A stretch of 64,000 nt of DNA from Sneathiellales bacterium (GCA_028277845.1 JANQFL010000066.1:1-64000), one strand, 5' to 3'; counted from the first letter of the stretch, positions 36,473 to 43,908 are shown. Notes: generated by a model from the letters alone, not told the origin. Made by a program: numbers and translations.

Positions 36473-37185
36473 AGTATGTCGGTGATTCTTGGATATTTCA
36501 TACCGTACGGATATCGGACGTAGCTCCGACCGAAGAATGTCGTCGCAAATCCCCGATAAACGAAATCATAAGTGAGGTGTTTCGATACGTACGAATCGGG
36601 TTCCCTTACATCTCTGATAGTTCTTTTTGTCTTGGCCGTTTTTACAAAGAAGTTCTCTTCAGTCTCTTCAGTAATAGTGACTTCATAGTCGGACTGAAAT
36701 TCGTCTATTTTTGTCGTTGCGATACAGTAGTCGTTCACTCTCTTTTTTGTCCTTTCCGTCGGCGTGGTGCGCAGCCACAGGTCATAGGCGTTGCAATCCT
36801 TGTCAGGTTGTTTCGTCAATGAAAAACGAAAATTTCCTTTCCCTTCCACGAGATCGACGATGCTGTGTCTGGTCGATTCGTTTTCGACAAATCGATAGGA
36901 GCCATCTTCAAGCAAGAGCTTGCAAGTCCTGCCGCATCCCGATCCTTGGCGGAGAATGATGGATTCGACACCAGTTGCTGTGCGCATCGTCTCAATTATG
37001 GGTGCGTCTCCTGCCCGTTCGATGTAGGCCGGGTAAAATTCACTCATGCCGACGCGTTCGAGGAACGGATAAAGAAACAACATCGTGCCGATCAGCATTC
37101 TGATCCACGTTCGTCTGATAAAGATTTTCAGTATCGATGTGATGAAAAAGATGACGGCGAAATATAGAACAAAAAGCAATGTCAT
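36451..37185 (-). CDS. hypothetical membrane protein, 244 residues
   Basis: No recognised family. Two N-terminal membrane helices are clear (about 2-23, FVLYFAVIFFITSILKIF, and 28-46, IRMLIGTMLFLYPFLER). A soluble domain of about 195 residues follows, mixed-charge and beta-rich, with a Cys pair (GSGCGRTCKLLL) and conserved-looking SYVRYPYGMKYPRI near the end. The protein ends KNAPES, encoded by the fdx terminator hairpin, so its 3' end was shaped by the junction. The base composition is AT-rich against neighbours. It lies between two copies of the fdx 3' end, which suggests acquisition as cargo. Confidence 0.6.
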   Translation of the reverse strand: MTLLFVLYFAVIFFITSILKIFIRRTWIRMLIGTMLFLYPFLERVGMSEFYPAYIERAGDAPIIETMRTATGVESIILRQGSGCGRTCKLLLEDGSYRFVENESTRHSIVDLVEGKGNFRFSLTKQPDKDCNAYDLWLRTTPTERTKKRVNDYCIATTKIDEFQSDYEVTITEETEENFFVKTAKTKRTIRDVREPDSYVSKHLTYDFVYRGFATTFFGRSYVRYPYGMKYPRITDILKNAPES

Positions 37186-37299
37186 CAGTCAGTCCACGAG
37201 CAGAAGGCCGGCGGCATCGTAGTCGTTGCGCGCGCCGTCCGTCAAAGCCGGTTGTAGGCGTGAGTGCTCGCACTTGACTGAGTAACTAGTGGGCCGCGA

Positions 37300-37395
37300 T
37301 GCCAGCTCATCTGCCCGGCAGACTGCATCGTGCCCAACCCGGAATTCGAGGAATCGGAAGACGAGTTGATGGCCAAATACGAGTCGCTGCACTGA
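37300..37395 (+). pseudogene. fdx 3' fragment (31 codons)
   Basis: TGC at 37300 to TGA at 37393-37395 encodes CQLICPADCIVPN and the rest of the ferredoxin C-terminus. Only two residues differ from fdx (Met to Gln, Val to Ile), while several codons differ silently, including a serine written AGT in fdx and TCG here. Such a serine switch needs two substitutions and indicates that this copy evolved under selection as a functional gene elsewhere. It has no start codon and is not expressed as a ferredoxin. Confidence 0.85.
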
Positions 37396-37512
37396 TCGCA
37401 GTGTAGAGAATTTCTGCCCGGCGCCGGGAAGTCATGCCCTCGGTGCACGGATGCAGATTGCGGTGTGCCACTCGAGTCTTTCCGAAGCCCCCGGTATCGA
37501 TGCATACCCGGT

Positions 37513-37546
37513 GCTCCCGGATCCCTCTGGATTCGGGAGCATTTTT
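37513..37546. terminator. terminator of the duplicated fdx fragment
   Basis: Arms GCTCCCGGATC (37513-37523) and GATTCGGGAGC (37530-37540), then ATTTTT. It separates the fragment from the kinase-helicase operon, whose last gene ends convergently at 37641. Confidence 0.82.
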
Positions 37547-37640
37547 GTTGGGGGCAACAACAAAGGAGGCTAGGAAATCAAATAACAAGATTCACCGATT
37601 AGCGAGTGTTTCTCAATTTGAGAAGCGGTAACGCTATCGT

Positions 37641-39044
37641 TCATTTTCTGTTTGCGCCACTCCGTGCATCGGAAACATCGTTTGAAAATAGTTCTCTTTG
37701 CCGAGGGGCCGTATCAATCCGGTTCAGCATCTTATCAATTCTACGAATTAGATGCCTGATCTCCCGCAGATCATTTCGGTCAAACTCCACGTGTCTCAAC
37801 GGCCTTGTTTCCTTCACTTCACGACTTACACGAAAGTGGCCCGAAATCAGTGGAAAGATTTCAATAGAAACCAAATTGCTGTACTCAGTTCGAAATCCGA
37901 TATCGCGATGTCGGTCTTGGTGAAGTAACTCAAGCTCGTGGAATCCAATGTCTCGATCCAGTGAATTTATCTTTTTGTTCGGGGCCTCTATGTAACGAGC
38001 AAGTCGTCTTCCTAAGCAGTTGCCGGCTGTCAAAACATCTGTTTTTTTATGAAGGCCGCTGAGAAAGCCATACCAAATAACGGCTCCAGGAAATCTCTGT
38101 GCCGCTAAGTTTGCAAGTGGCATGTACAGTATTGATCCTTCACCTATCTTGGCGAGCAAGAATGCAACAAAAAATTCTGCAATTTCCTGACTAATCGATG
38201 TGGCCGAGTGGAAATCCAATACGATTTTGTTGAATAAGTTGACCCTCTCTTCTTTTGCGCCGCTCATCAGTTCGACAATTTCGTATATGTCAGCGACATC
38301 TTTTGAAACTATCTGTTTAATCTCTTGGCCCAATTCTTTGTGTTCTTCAAATTCATATATTGCCTCAAGAATTGTCGGATTTACAGAAACAGAGTTTCTA
38401 GCTCTCTTTGAAGAATTTGTTCTAGATAGATCAGCGTAGGCCATAATATTTGACCATACGTGGAAGCTGTTTTCTGGTCGTATATTTAGTTTGCTGGGGA
38501 GCAATCCAACTAGCTCCCTAGATCTAATCCAACGCCAGGATAGTTCCTCGGATACTTCATGATGATATCCACTGTATATTGCCTGTGCCATGCAATATGA
38601 GAGTGTCGCAAAGCAGCTCTGGAGAGTGACAACTTCGACTCCACCGTCACGAAGTCCCGACTGAACATACGCTTCCGATAAAACTGCACCTGTGGCTGCG
38701 TTTAGTACGTGTTCGTTGCTCGGTGAGGAAGAAAATCTCTTTTGAAGAGAATCAAATTCATCTGTGCTAATGACGTTAAAGAACGCACTAAAAGGAAAAT
38801 GTGTTCCAATATATGTCGCTGTATATGAGAGGAACTCGCGAATAGACTCTTCGTCTACAACGAACGCATCTGGGCGGACGCTGTTATCTTTGGGATCATT
38901 TAACCAAACAGCGCCAATAATGGATGCTGATAACTTTAGACTCTTCGAGGTTGCATTTTTTTGTAAGCGCTTAGGTTCAGGGTAAACTTGGTGCGCAATC
39001 AGATTTACAAATTCGTCTCGGTTTATTGGGGACCAGTACATCAT
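37641..39044 (-). CDS. unknown 467-residue protein, third gene of the kinase-helicase operon
   Basis: I do not recognise a family. It is largely helical by composition, with no signal peptide or membrane segment, an N-terminal MYWSPINRDEFVNLIAHQVY, an internal aromatic/Cys-rich stretch (SCFATLSYCMAQAIYSGYHH) and a basic C-terminal helix (DLREIRHLIRRIDKMLNRID). A SLDRDIGFHELELLHQDRHR stretch is charged and His-rich. The start ATG overlaps the helicase stop in ATGA, so it is translationally coupled and belongs to the same system. The base composition is AT-rich like its partners. It may be the effector or sensor, but nothing in the sequence settles that. Confidence 0.7.
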   Translation of the reverse strand: MMYWSPINRDEFVNLIAHQVYPEPKRLQKNATSKSLKLSASIIGAVWLNDPKDNSVRPDAFVVDEESIREFLSYTATYIGTHFPFSAFFNVISTDEFDSLQKRFSSSPSNEHVLNAATGAVLSEAYVQSGLRDGGVEVVTLQSCFATLSYCMAQAIYSGYHHEVSEELSWRWIRSRELVGLLPSKLNIRPENSFHVWSNIMAYADLSRTNSSKRARNSVSVNPTILEAIYEFEEHKELGQEIKQIVSKDVADIYEIVELMSGAKEERVNLFNKIVLDFHSATSISQEIAEFFVAFLLAKIGEGSILYMPLANLAAQRFPGAVIWYGFLSGLHKKTDVLTAGNCLGRRLARYIEAPNKKINSLDRDIGFHELELLHQDRHRDIGFRTEYSNLVSIEIFPLISGHFRVSREVKETRPLRHVEFDRNDLREIRHLIRRIDKMLNRIDTAPRQRELFSNDVSDARSGANRK

Positions 39045-40210
39045 GAGCCTGCTTTAAATAGGTCGTTGAGAGATGGTTTGACTGGAACTCTTTCGACCGA
39101 AGAGACGGCGTTTTCAATATACCCTGGCAGACTGCCACTATGGTGCAATGTGAGAGATGTTTTAGCCCGTGTAACACCGGTATAAATCAACCTTTTTTGC
39201 TTGGCTTTGAATTTTCTGACTTGTTCAGCCCCGGCTATATGCAAGGCTCTGAATTCCATCCCCTTCGTTCCATGTAATGTTGTCACGTATATTTTCTTTT
39301 CTGGATCCAACTGGGAATATCCTGTTTTGAAAGTCTGAAGCTGAGCACTGTTAGCCAGTGGCGAGTTACGAATAACTTCCCAAACCGCCTCCAATTCTCG
39401 ATGCCTGGGACAAGCAACTCCAATTAGTTCGCCGGGATAGGCCAGTAACTGCGTCTCCAATTGAGCGATAATTTTCTCAGCTTGTTCCTCGATTGTATCT
39501 GATTGCACTGATTCAACGGAGGAAGGGTTTGAAGTCTCGTCATATTGTGAGGTGCTTTCCAAGCCATTTGGTGAATCAAGGTTATTACGGATTGAATCCG
39601 CTACTCGACAAATCTTGCGCCCGTTCCTGTAATGATATTTTAGCGGAGGAGCCTCTTTGCAATAGTTCTTTAGTTGATCGATTCCATCTTTTTCGTCGTA
39701 TATTTGCTGCTGGTCGTCTCCAACGGCGAATATTCTTTTACCTAAGCTCCTAAATATGTCTATTTCTTCTGAAGTGTAGTCTTGTGCTTCATCAATTAAT
39801 AGGCAATCGTATCTATCAATGGCTCCTTTTTCGGCAATCAACTTCTTGACTTTTTCTGTTGCATCTTTCTGCTGTTCTTGGAAGCTGCCGCTACTACTAG
39901 TGAATGATTCACCATTCTCCTGAATCACCCCTATGCACCAATGTAGGTATGTCTGAATTTTTTCACTTGCGAAATCGTAATGTCTAACCCCGGATGATAA
40001 AAACTCCTTTAGTGTCCTGTTATAAGTAATAATCGCAAGATTATGCTTTCCATTTAAATGAAGGTAGGTCGCACGTAATATCAGCAAATTGGTTTTACCA
40101 GAGCCGGGTGGTCCGGCGATTAAATGATCTTCTTCTGTAGACAAGTCGTTAATAATTGCCTGTTGATCTTCATCTAATTCACTAGGATCTGTCCACCAAC
40201 CGCTATCCAC
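39041..40210 (-). CDS. compact UvrD/Rep-like superfamily 1 helicase or ATPase
   Basis: A 389-residue SF1A helicase core. Motifs in order are Q (LDEDQQAII, 12-20), Walker A (GPPGSGKT, 33-40), Walker B (LLIDEAQDYT, 137-146), motif III (GDDQQQIY, 164-171), a YRNGRKI motif IV region (194-200), motif V (TTLHGTKGMEF, 310-320) and motif VI (IYTGVTRAKT, 342-351). At about half the length of UvrD it lacks the large 1B/2B insertions, suggesting a signalling or remodelling ATPase rather than a processive helicase. The GTG start lies inside the kinase gene (8-base overlap), and the stop overlaps the third gene. AT-rich composition. Confidence 0.85.
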   Translation of the reverse strand: MDSGWWTDPSELDEDQQAIINDLSTEEDHLIAGPPGSGKTNLLILRATYLHLNGKHNLAIITYNRTLKEFLSSGVRHYDFASEKIQTYLHWCIGVIQENGESFTSSSGSFQEQQKDATEKVKKLIAEKGAIDRYDCLLIDEAQDYTSEEIDIFRSLGKRIFAVGDDQQQIYDEKDGIDQLKNYCKEAPPLKYHYRNGRKICRVADSIRNNLDSPNGLESTSQYDETSNPSSVESVQSDTIEEQAEKIIAQLETQLLAYPGELIGVACPRHRELEAVWEVIRNSPLANSAQLQTFKTGYSQLDPEKKIYVTTLHGTKGMEFRALHIAGAEQVRKFKAKQKRLIYTGVTRAKTSLTLHHSGSLPGYIENAVSSVERVPVKPSLNDLFKAGS

Positions 40211-41606
40211 TGTTCACACCTCTTATATGCAACCACTCCGTTTCGCTATTTTCAACTGCTGATCGATTTTGGACCGCGTCAATCAGCTCGAAGATGTACG
40301 ACTCTAAACTTGAAAATATTGCGTCACCATCATACGGCCCTTGAAAAATCTGATCTGCGACATCCGAGTTAAACTTAGATGGCCGAGTTCCCCGAGCCGC
40401 ACAGGCCGTGATAGTGATTATTTTTGCAGCAATGTCTTCTAGAACGACACTCAATATACAGTTCACGGAATCAAATACTAATCCGCGTTCAAAAGCATCA
40501 AAGGTAATGAAAATTTGACATTCTGGATCAGCTGTTCGGTTGACGAACACTTGACCTCTCGGTAACGCACTTGAACTCGCCCTTATTGAACTTACTGATG
40601 CTTTTATAAATTCGGTTGTTTCGCGCAGTAGTTCTTTGTCGACCTCATCACTTTTGTTCTGGGATTCGTCAATGTCTTCAGAAATTTCTCTAGAGTCACG
40701 AATTCGATTCAGTACGCGCTGCTGTGCGGATGATGTCTCCTCAACTGTTTCCTGTTTTTCGAAATCGGACCAGTTCACTAGTTCCAAACGTTTTCGCCAG
40801 TCTTTTAAAAGGCATCGTGCAGCAAGACTTTTCAGTTTTTGTGAAACTAGTTCATTTGCTATCGCCGGACTTTCGTTTTGTACTGCATTGACGAGGCGGG
40901 CATACGGGATCTTGTATTCTTCAAATAGCGGCTTTTTAGTAATTAGGTCATGTAGTACTCCGCCGATCTGATAGAACGTTAAAGCGCGCCAACCTTCTGT
41001 GCTGTCTTCTTCTTGGCGCAGAAGAAATTCGGGTGAGCTATATTGCAAAGTGCCAACAAATTCTTGTACACCACCATCATCTGTAAGACTTCCGTCACCA
41101 AAAGGCCTTAATACTCCTAAATCCAAAAGAACTAGCTTTTGGAAGTCGTCTAGCACAACAATATTTTCGGGTTTGATATCTCTGTGACAGATTTCTAAAT
41201 CTTCAAGAAATTGGGCGGCAGAGGCTAACTGATTCAACAATATCGGTATGCGATCATAAGGTATATCTTTGAGCGCTTGAGCAATGTTCGGGCCTCGCAG
41301 ATATTCCATTGCTATGAAGTAGTAGTTTGTTTTTTCGTCCAATCCTCCATCGAATATCTTGACAAGATTTGGATGGTCCTGGCCAACAAGCGAACGTTCT
41401 CGTTCAATGCGACCAATTTGAGTGTCGTCTCCATACTTTTCGATCAGCTCATCATCAAATATCTTTATCGCTGCGTTTTGCCCTTCTTTTGAAGCTTCAA
41501 ATACTGCAGCGGATTTTCCGCAGTTGATGTATTTCTCAATCGTCCATCCATCAACGTCATTGCCGACCAACTTGTTTGTCAGTTCTGCTGCTTTGACCTT
41601 ATCCAT
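40203..41606 (-). CDS. Hanks-type serine/threonine protein kinase with C-terminal extension
   Basis: A 467-residue protein. The kinase domain spans about 22-280: a modified glycine loop (INCGKSAAVFEA, 28-39), the ATP lysine in AIKIF (K48), a helix-C Glu near 69, the catalytic loop HRDIKPEN (141-148), DLG instead of DFG (162-164), SPE instead of APE (191-193), and YQIGGVLHDLI. Catalytic residues are intact. Residues 285-345 are charged and probably coiled, and 345-467 form an uncharacterised domain (VFVNRTADPECQIFITFDAF). No membrane helix or PASTA domain. First gene of an overlapping three-gene AT-rich operon; phosphorylation-triggered defence is my inference. Confidence 0.85.
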   Translation of the reverse strand: MDKVKAAELTNKLVGNDVDGWTIEKYINCGKSAAVFEASKEGQNAAIKIFDDELIEKYGDDTQIGRIERERSLVGQDHPNLVKIFDGGLDEKTNYYFIAMEYLRGPNIAQALKDIPYDRIPILLNQLASAAQFLEDLEICHRDIKPENIVVLDDFQKLVLLDLGVLRPFGDGSLTDDGGVQEFVGTLQYSSPEFLLRQEEDSTEGWRALTFYQIGGVLHDLITKKPLFEEYKIPYARLVNAVQNESPAIANELVSQKLKSLAARCLLKDWRKRLELVNWSDFEKQETVEETSSAQQRVLNRIRDSREISEDIDESQNKSDEVDKELLRETTEFIKASVSSIRASSSALPRGQVFVNRTADPECQIFITFDAFERGLVFDSVNCILSVVLEDIAAKIITITACAARGTRPSKFNSDVADQIFQGPYDGDAIFSSLESYIFELIDAVQNRSAVENSETEWLHIRGVNSG

Positions 41607-41807
41607 GGCTCATTATCTTGCAGAGGAGTTCTGTGGCAAATTTAACGCGAATAAACGCCGCTATCTACATCTGTATGTGCTGCAGAGGTTGAGAACACAC
41701 TTGTGTTGAATACCGTGTCGCAGATTGGTGTCGTCGCGCTCTGGATTTGGAGGCTCCTTAGTTCCTGCATTTGGTCCTGCAAATCGAAGATGGACGTCGC
41801 ATTTCCC
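41607..41807. other. intergenic DNA between the kinase start and the GNAT-fragment terminator
   Basis: About 200 bp that must hold the promoter of the leftward kinase operon. I see no clear -35/-10 pair and only a weak GAG before the kinase ATG. A 62-codon leftward frame (41642-41830) begins in the terminator hairpin and has no good ribosome site, so I do not call it. Confidence 0.4.
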
Positions 41808-41900
41808 CCAAAACAAAACCCCCGGCCCACATGGATCAGTGGCGACCGGGGGAGTTCGAGGGAGGAAAGAACGCTACGGGTACGCGGGGGATGGGTGCCC

Positions 41901-42141
41901 CTAGACCTCGCGGGCGAAGACCAGCCGTTGCGAGGGTTCGAAGCCGCAGGAGTAGAGGAAGCCGAGCAGATCGAAGTTCTCGCGGGCGACCTGGCCTTCG
42001 CCCCGACGAAGCGGCTCTCGCCTCTGCGAAGCCTCCGGCGGAGCCTGGGACGGCCGCGCAGGCTGGGTCTCCAGCGTCTCCACCTGCAGGCCCGAGAGGT
42101 TGACCATGAGCTGGCTCAACAGCGCGTGGCCGATGCCCTTG
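41901..42141 (-). pseudogene. GNAT acetyltransferase 3' fragment with in-frame insertion
   Basis: Reads SQLMVNLSGLQVETLETQ, then 24 extra residues from the insertion, then VARENFDLLGFLYSCGFEPS and the same C-terminus and TAG as the intact gene at 43290-43853. The 5' two thirds, including the acetyl-CoA site, are missing. Differences from the intact gene are nearly all synonymous (for example Asn AAC/AAT and Asp GAT/GAC), so this end came from a diverged functional allele. Confidence 0.85.
41995..42066. other. 72-bp in-frame insertion in the GNAT fragment
   Basis: The intact GNAT gene reads straight through where this segment interrupts the fragment. The insert is 72 bp, keeps the reading frame, and has CTGG at both borders (41991-41994 and 42063-42066). 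Internal hairpin-forming pieces include CTTCG/CGAAG (41996-42000 with 42006-42010). The pattern is that of a small palindromic mobile element inserted in protein-coding sequence. Confidence 0.6.
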
Positions 42142-42155
42142 CTAACGGAGATTTC

Positions 42156-42500
42156 TCACGCCCTTTTTGCGCGTTTCTTTTCATCGTTTTCCATGGCAGC
42201 AAGACCGCTTAATTCGATCGGCGGACGGTCGGGGAATTCTGCGACGAAATGCAGCTTGCCGCCCATCGCCTCGACATAACCCCGCAGAGTTGAAATCAGC
42301 AGATCGGACCGTTGTTCGATACGCGAAACGTTTTCCTGTTTGATGCCCAGTTTCTTGGCGACGGATTGTTGCGTGCGTTTGCGGGCCTTGCGCAAATCCC
42401 GCAGGGACAATTCCTCGGCAATCAGTTCTTCCGCCCGCGCCTCCACGGTCGCCCGGCGCTGCTTGGGCAGGTCCCGCATTCTTTGCTTCAATGTGCTCAT
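42156..42500 (-). CDS. XRE-family antitoxin (HigA-like)
   Basis: A 114-residue protein with a helix-turn-helix at about 45-70 (TQQSVAKKLGIKQENVSRIE) after a helical N-terminus, and a C-terminal strand region (GGKLHFVAEFPDRPPIEL) likely to bind the toxin. It is second in the operon, and its ATG overlaps the toxin stop in ATGA, the toxin-first order of higBA modules. It should repress its own promoter through the palindrome at 42891-42910. Its stop lies next to the truncated GNAT fragment. Confidence 0.85.
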   Translation of the reverse strand: MSTLKQRMRDLPKQRRATVEARAEELIAEELSLRDLRKARKRTQQSVAKKLGIKQENVSRIEQRSDLLISTLRGYVEAMGGKLHFVAEFPDRPPIELSGLAAMENDEKKRAKRA

Positions 42501-42868
42501 GTCTTTTTCCCGCCTTTCGGCTTCAATCTCTCAAGGTGCGCGGCGTATCGGGCATCGGCTTTGCCGATGAGCGCCTTGTAGAAACGCTTTTCGCCGCCGC
42601 CCGATTTATCTCCCGCCACCAGCAGCACCGCCCGCCTTTTCGGATCGAAGGCGAAGGCGACGCGCCAGGCGCCGTTCGCTGCCTGGAACCGTAGTTCCTT
42701 CATGTTCGCATGGCGCGAACCGTTCAGGGTGTCCACCCGGGGCCGTCCGAGCGTCGGTCCGAATTCCTCCAGAAGCCGTGCATGGGCGAGAATCTCGTTC
42801 TGTACGGTCTCCGGCAACGCATCGAACTCCGGATCGAACGCCTCGTCAAACGCGACGTCCCAACTCAC
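42497..42868 (-). CDS. RelE/HigB-like (Gp49 family) toxin
   Basis: A 123-residue type II toxin with a GTG start. The family pattern is clear: FDEAFDPEFDALPETVQNEI, LLEEFGPTLGRPRVDTLNGS, HANMKELRFQAANGAWRVAF and FDPKRRAVLLVAGDKSGG, then FYKALIGKADARYAAHL. Gp49-type toxins are ribosome-dependent mRNA interferases. Complete and paired with an antitoxin. It is flanked by the two GNAT 3'-end copies, so it travelled as cargo. Confidence 0.85.
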   Translation of the reverse strand: MSWDVAFDEAFDPEFDALPETVQNEILAHARLLEEFGPTLGRPRVDTLNGSRHANMKELRFQAANGAWRVAFAFDPKRRAVLLVAGDKSGGGEKRFYKALIGKADARYAAHLERLKPKGGKKT

Positions 42869-42890
42869 GACATATTTTCCCTCACTACAA

Positions 42891-42910
42891 ATATGCAGTC
42901 AAGCGCATAT
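42891..42910. promoter_or_regulatory. operator palindrome upstream of the toxin-antitoxin operon
   Basis: ATATGC (42891-42896), 8 bases, GCATAT (42905-42910), 23 bases upstream of the toxin start in an AT-rich patch. This is a usual form of HigA-type binding site, so autorepression is expected. Confidence 0.5.
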
Positions 42911-43052
42911 GCGTTTGGAATCATAATTCTGATTGATTGACGCTATCCTAAGCCACTCGCCGAATCGATTGAATTGGGTCTATTTTACTCGCGTTTGAGG
43001 GCTGGGTCACGGATTGTCCCATCTTGGACCAATCGCCCAGTCTTCCACCAGA

Positions 43053-43092
43053 AACAAAACCCCCGGCCCGAATCATTCTTCGGGGCCGGGGG
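43053..43092 (-). terminator. terminator of the intact GNAT gene
   Basis: On the minus strand the stem CCCCCGGCCC/GGGCCGGGGG (43060-43092), extended by CGAA/TTCG, is followed by TTTTGTTT (43053-43059). It lies about 200 bp after the GNAT stop, because repeat DNA intervenes. Confidence 0.82.
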
Positions 43093-43187
43093 AGTTCGAG
43101 GGAGGAAAGAACGCTACGTGTACACTTGGGAACGGGTGTCATTTAATTGAGCGGCAATGATCGGGATCGATCATTGCCTTACCTCAG

Positions 43188-43260
43188 ACGCCGGGCGCGG
43201 CCCTCCGGGCCGCTTGGCTCACGCCGCATAAGCGGCGCGGCGCAGTCGCGCCGGCCAAGC
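43188..43260. repeat. intergenic palindromic repeat, short copy
   Basis: Starts ACGCCGGGCGCG, contains GCTTGGCTCACGCCGC (43212 onward) and ends GCGCCGGCCAAGC. The arms GCTTGGC (43212-43218) and GCCAAGC (43254-43260) are inverted. The same start, core and end recur at 44575-44695 with a longer middle. Confidence 0.65.
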
Positions 43261-43289
43261 TTCGATGCAACGAATACATCGAAACTTGG

Positions 43290-43853
43290 TTAGACCTCGC
43301 GGGCAAACACCAGCCGTTGCGAGGGTTCGAAGCCGCAGGAGTAGAGGAAGCCCAGCAGGTCGAAATTCTCACGGGCGACCTGGGTCTCCAGGGTTTCCAC
43401 CTGCAGGCCCGAGAGATTGACCATGAGCTGGCTCAACAGCGCGTGGCCGATGCCCTTGCCGGCGAAGCCGGGGTCGACACCGACGGTGTCGATGACGGCG
43501 TTGGTTTCGGCCCGGCCGTAATCGCCGAAGTCGACCTTGGCCATGATGAAGCCGACGGGCTCGCCGCCCGGATTGCTCGAGCCGTCTTCCGGCGGCAATG
43601 CGACCAGGGAGACGCGCACGGCCGAGTCGTTCATGGCTTCGTCCAGCTTGCCGGCCAGGTAGGCCGAGCGGTCGTCGCCGGTGATCTTGCGGTCGATGCG
43701 GGCGACGGCGGCCAGGTCGCCGGCCTCCATGGTGCGCACCGGCACTTTATCCCTCGAAAGGGCGTCGAAGTCGTCGCCGTCGGGATCGGAATAGTCGGGT
43801 TCCAGTTCGGCGTCGGCCGGCATGGGGATGTGCAGGGATTTCTTGTCGGTCAT
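43290..43853 (-). CDS. GNAT family N-acetyltransferase
   Basis: A 187-residue acetyltransferase. After an acidic N-terminal extension (about 45 residues, ELEPDYSDPDGDDFDAL) comes the GNAT domain: VRTMEAGDLAAVARIDRKIT, motif A VIDTVGVDPGFAGKGIGHAL near 120-139, motif B SQLMVNLSGLQVETLETQV, and NFDLLGFLYSCGFEPSQ. The start is the ATG giving MTDKKS; an upstream frame extension is palindromic repeat DNA. It resembles the GNATs at 23.7 and 44.0 kb, so the benzoyl-CoA region holds three related acetyltransferases. Its 3' end has a truncated second copy at 41901-42141. Substrate unknown. Confidence 0.85.
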   Translation of the reverse strand: MTDKKSLHIPMPADAELEPDYSDPDGDDFDALSRDKVPVRTMEAGDLAAVARIDRKITGDDRSAYLAGKLDEAMNDSAVRVSLVALPPEDGSSNPGGEPVGFIMAKVDFGDYGRAETNAVIDTVGVDPGFAGKGIGHALLSQLMVNLSGLQVETLETQVARENFDLLGFLYSCGFEPSQRLVFAREV

Positions 43854-43908
43854 CTTTTTGGCTCTCGTTGATCGCAAATGAGCCGGTGGCTCATTGAAGG
43901 TGCCGGGG

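Larger units (their letters stand above)
37296..37547 (+). repeat. direct repeat: fdx 3' end plus terminator, truncated copy
   Basis: Second copy of the 245-bp unit at 36228-36472. Homology begins abruptly at 37296-37300 and runs through the terminator to about 37547; the DNA before it (37186-37295) is unrelated to fdx. No ferredoxin start or cluster I is present. Confidence 0.88.
41808..42141 (-). repeat. direct repeat: GNAT 3' end plus terminator, truncated copy
   Basis: Matches 43049-43458 in two blocks: the terminator with the following GTTCGAGGGAGGAAAGAACG block, and the 3' part of the GNAT gene. It lacks the roughly 150-bp insert that lies between these blocks in the intact copy and has its own 72-bp insert (41995-42066). 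Homology stops at 42141, 15 bases from the antitoxin stop. Hairpin arms CCCCCGG (41819-41825) and CCGGGGG (41846-41852) mark its terminator. Confidence 0.85.
43049..43458 (-). repeat. direct repeat: GNAT 3' end plus terminator, intact copy
   Basis: The homologous unit to 41808-42141, part of the complete GNAT gene and its downstream DNA. Between the terminator block and the stop codon it carries an extra 160 bp or so with a perfect 10-bp hairpin (GGCAATGATC/GATCATTGCC, 43152-43177) and the palindromic repeat at 43188-43260. Confidence 0.85.

Noticed and set aside
37307-37588. Minus-strand frame across the duplicated fdx fragment
   Set aside because: It runs through the repeat and terminator and shares KNAPES only because of the repeated hairpin; no gene features.
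41642-41830. 62-codon minus-strand frame between the kinase gene and the GNAT fragment
   Set aside because: Its start lies in a terminator hairpin and no ribosome site precedes it; more likely leader or junction DNA.
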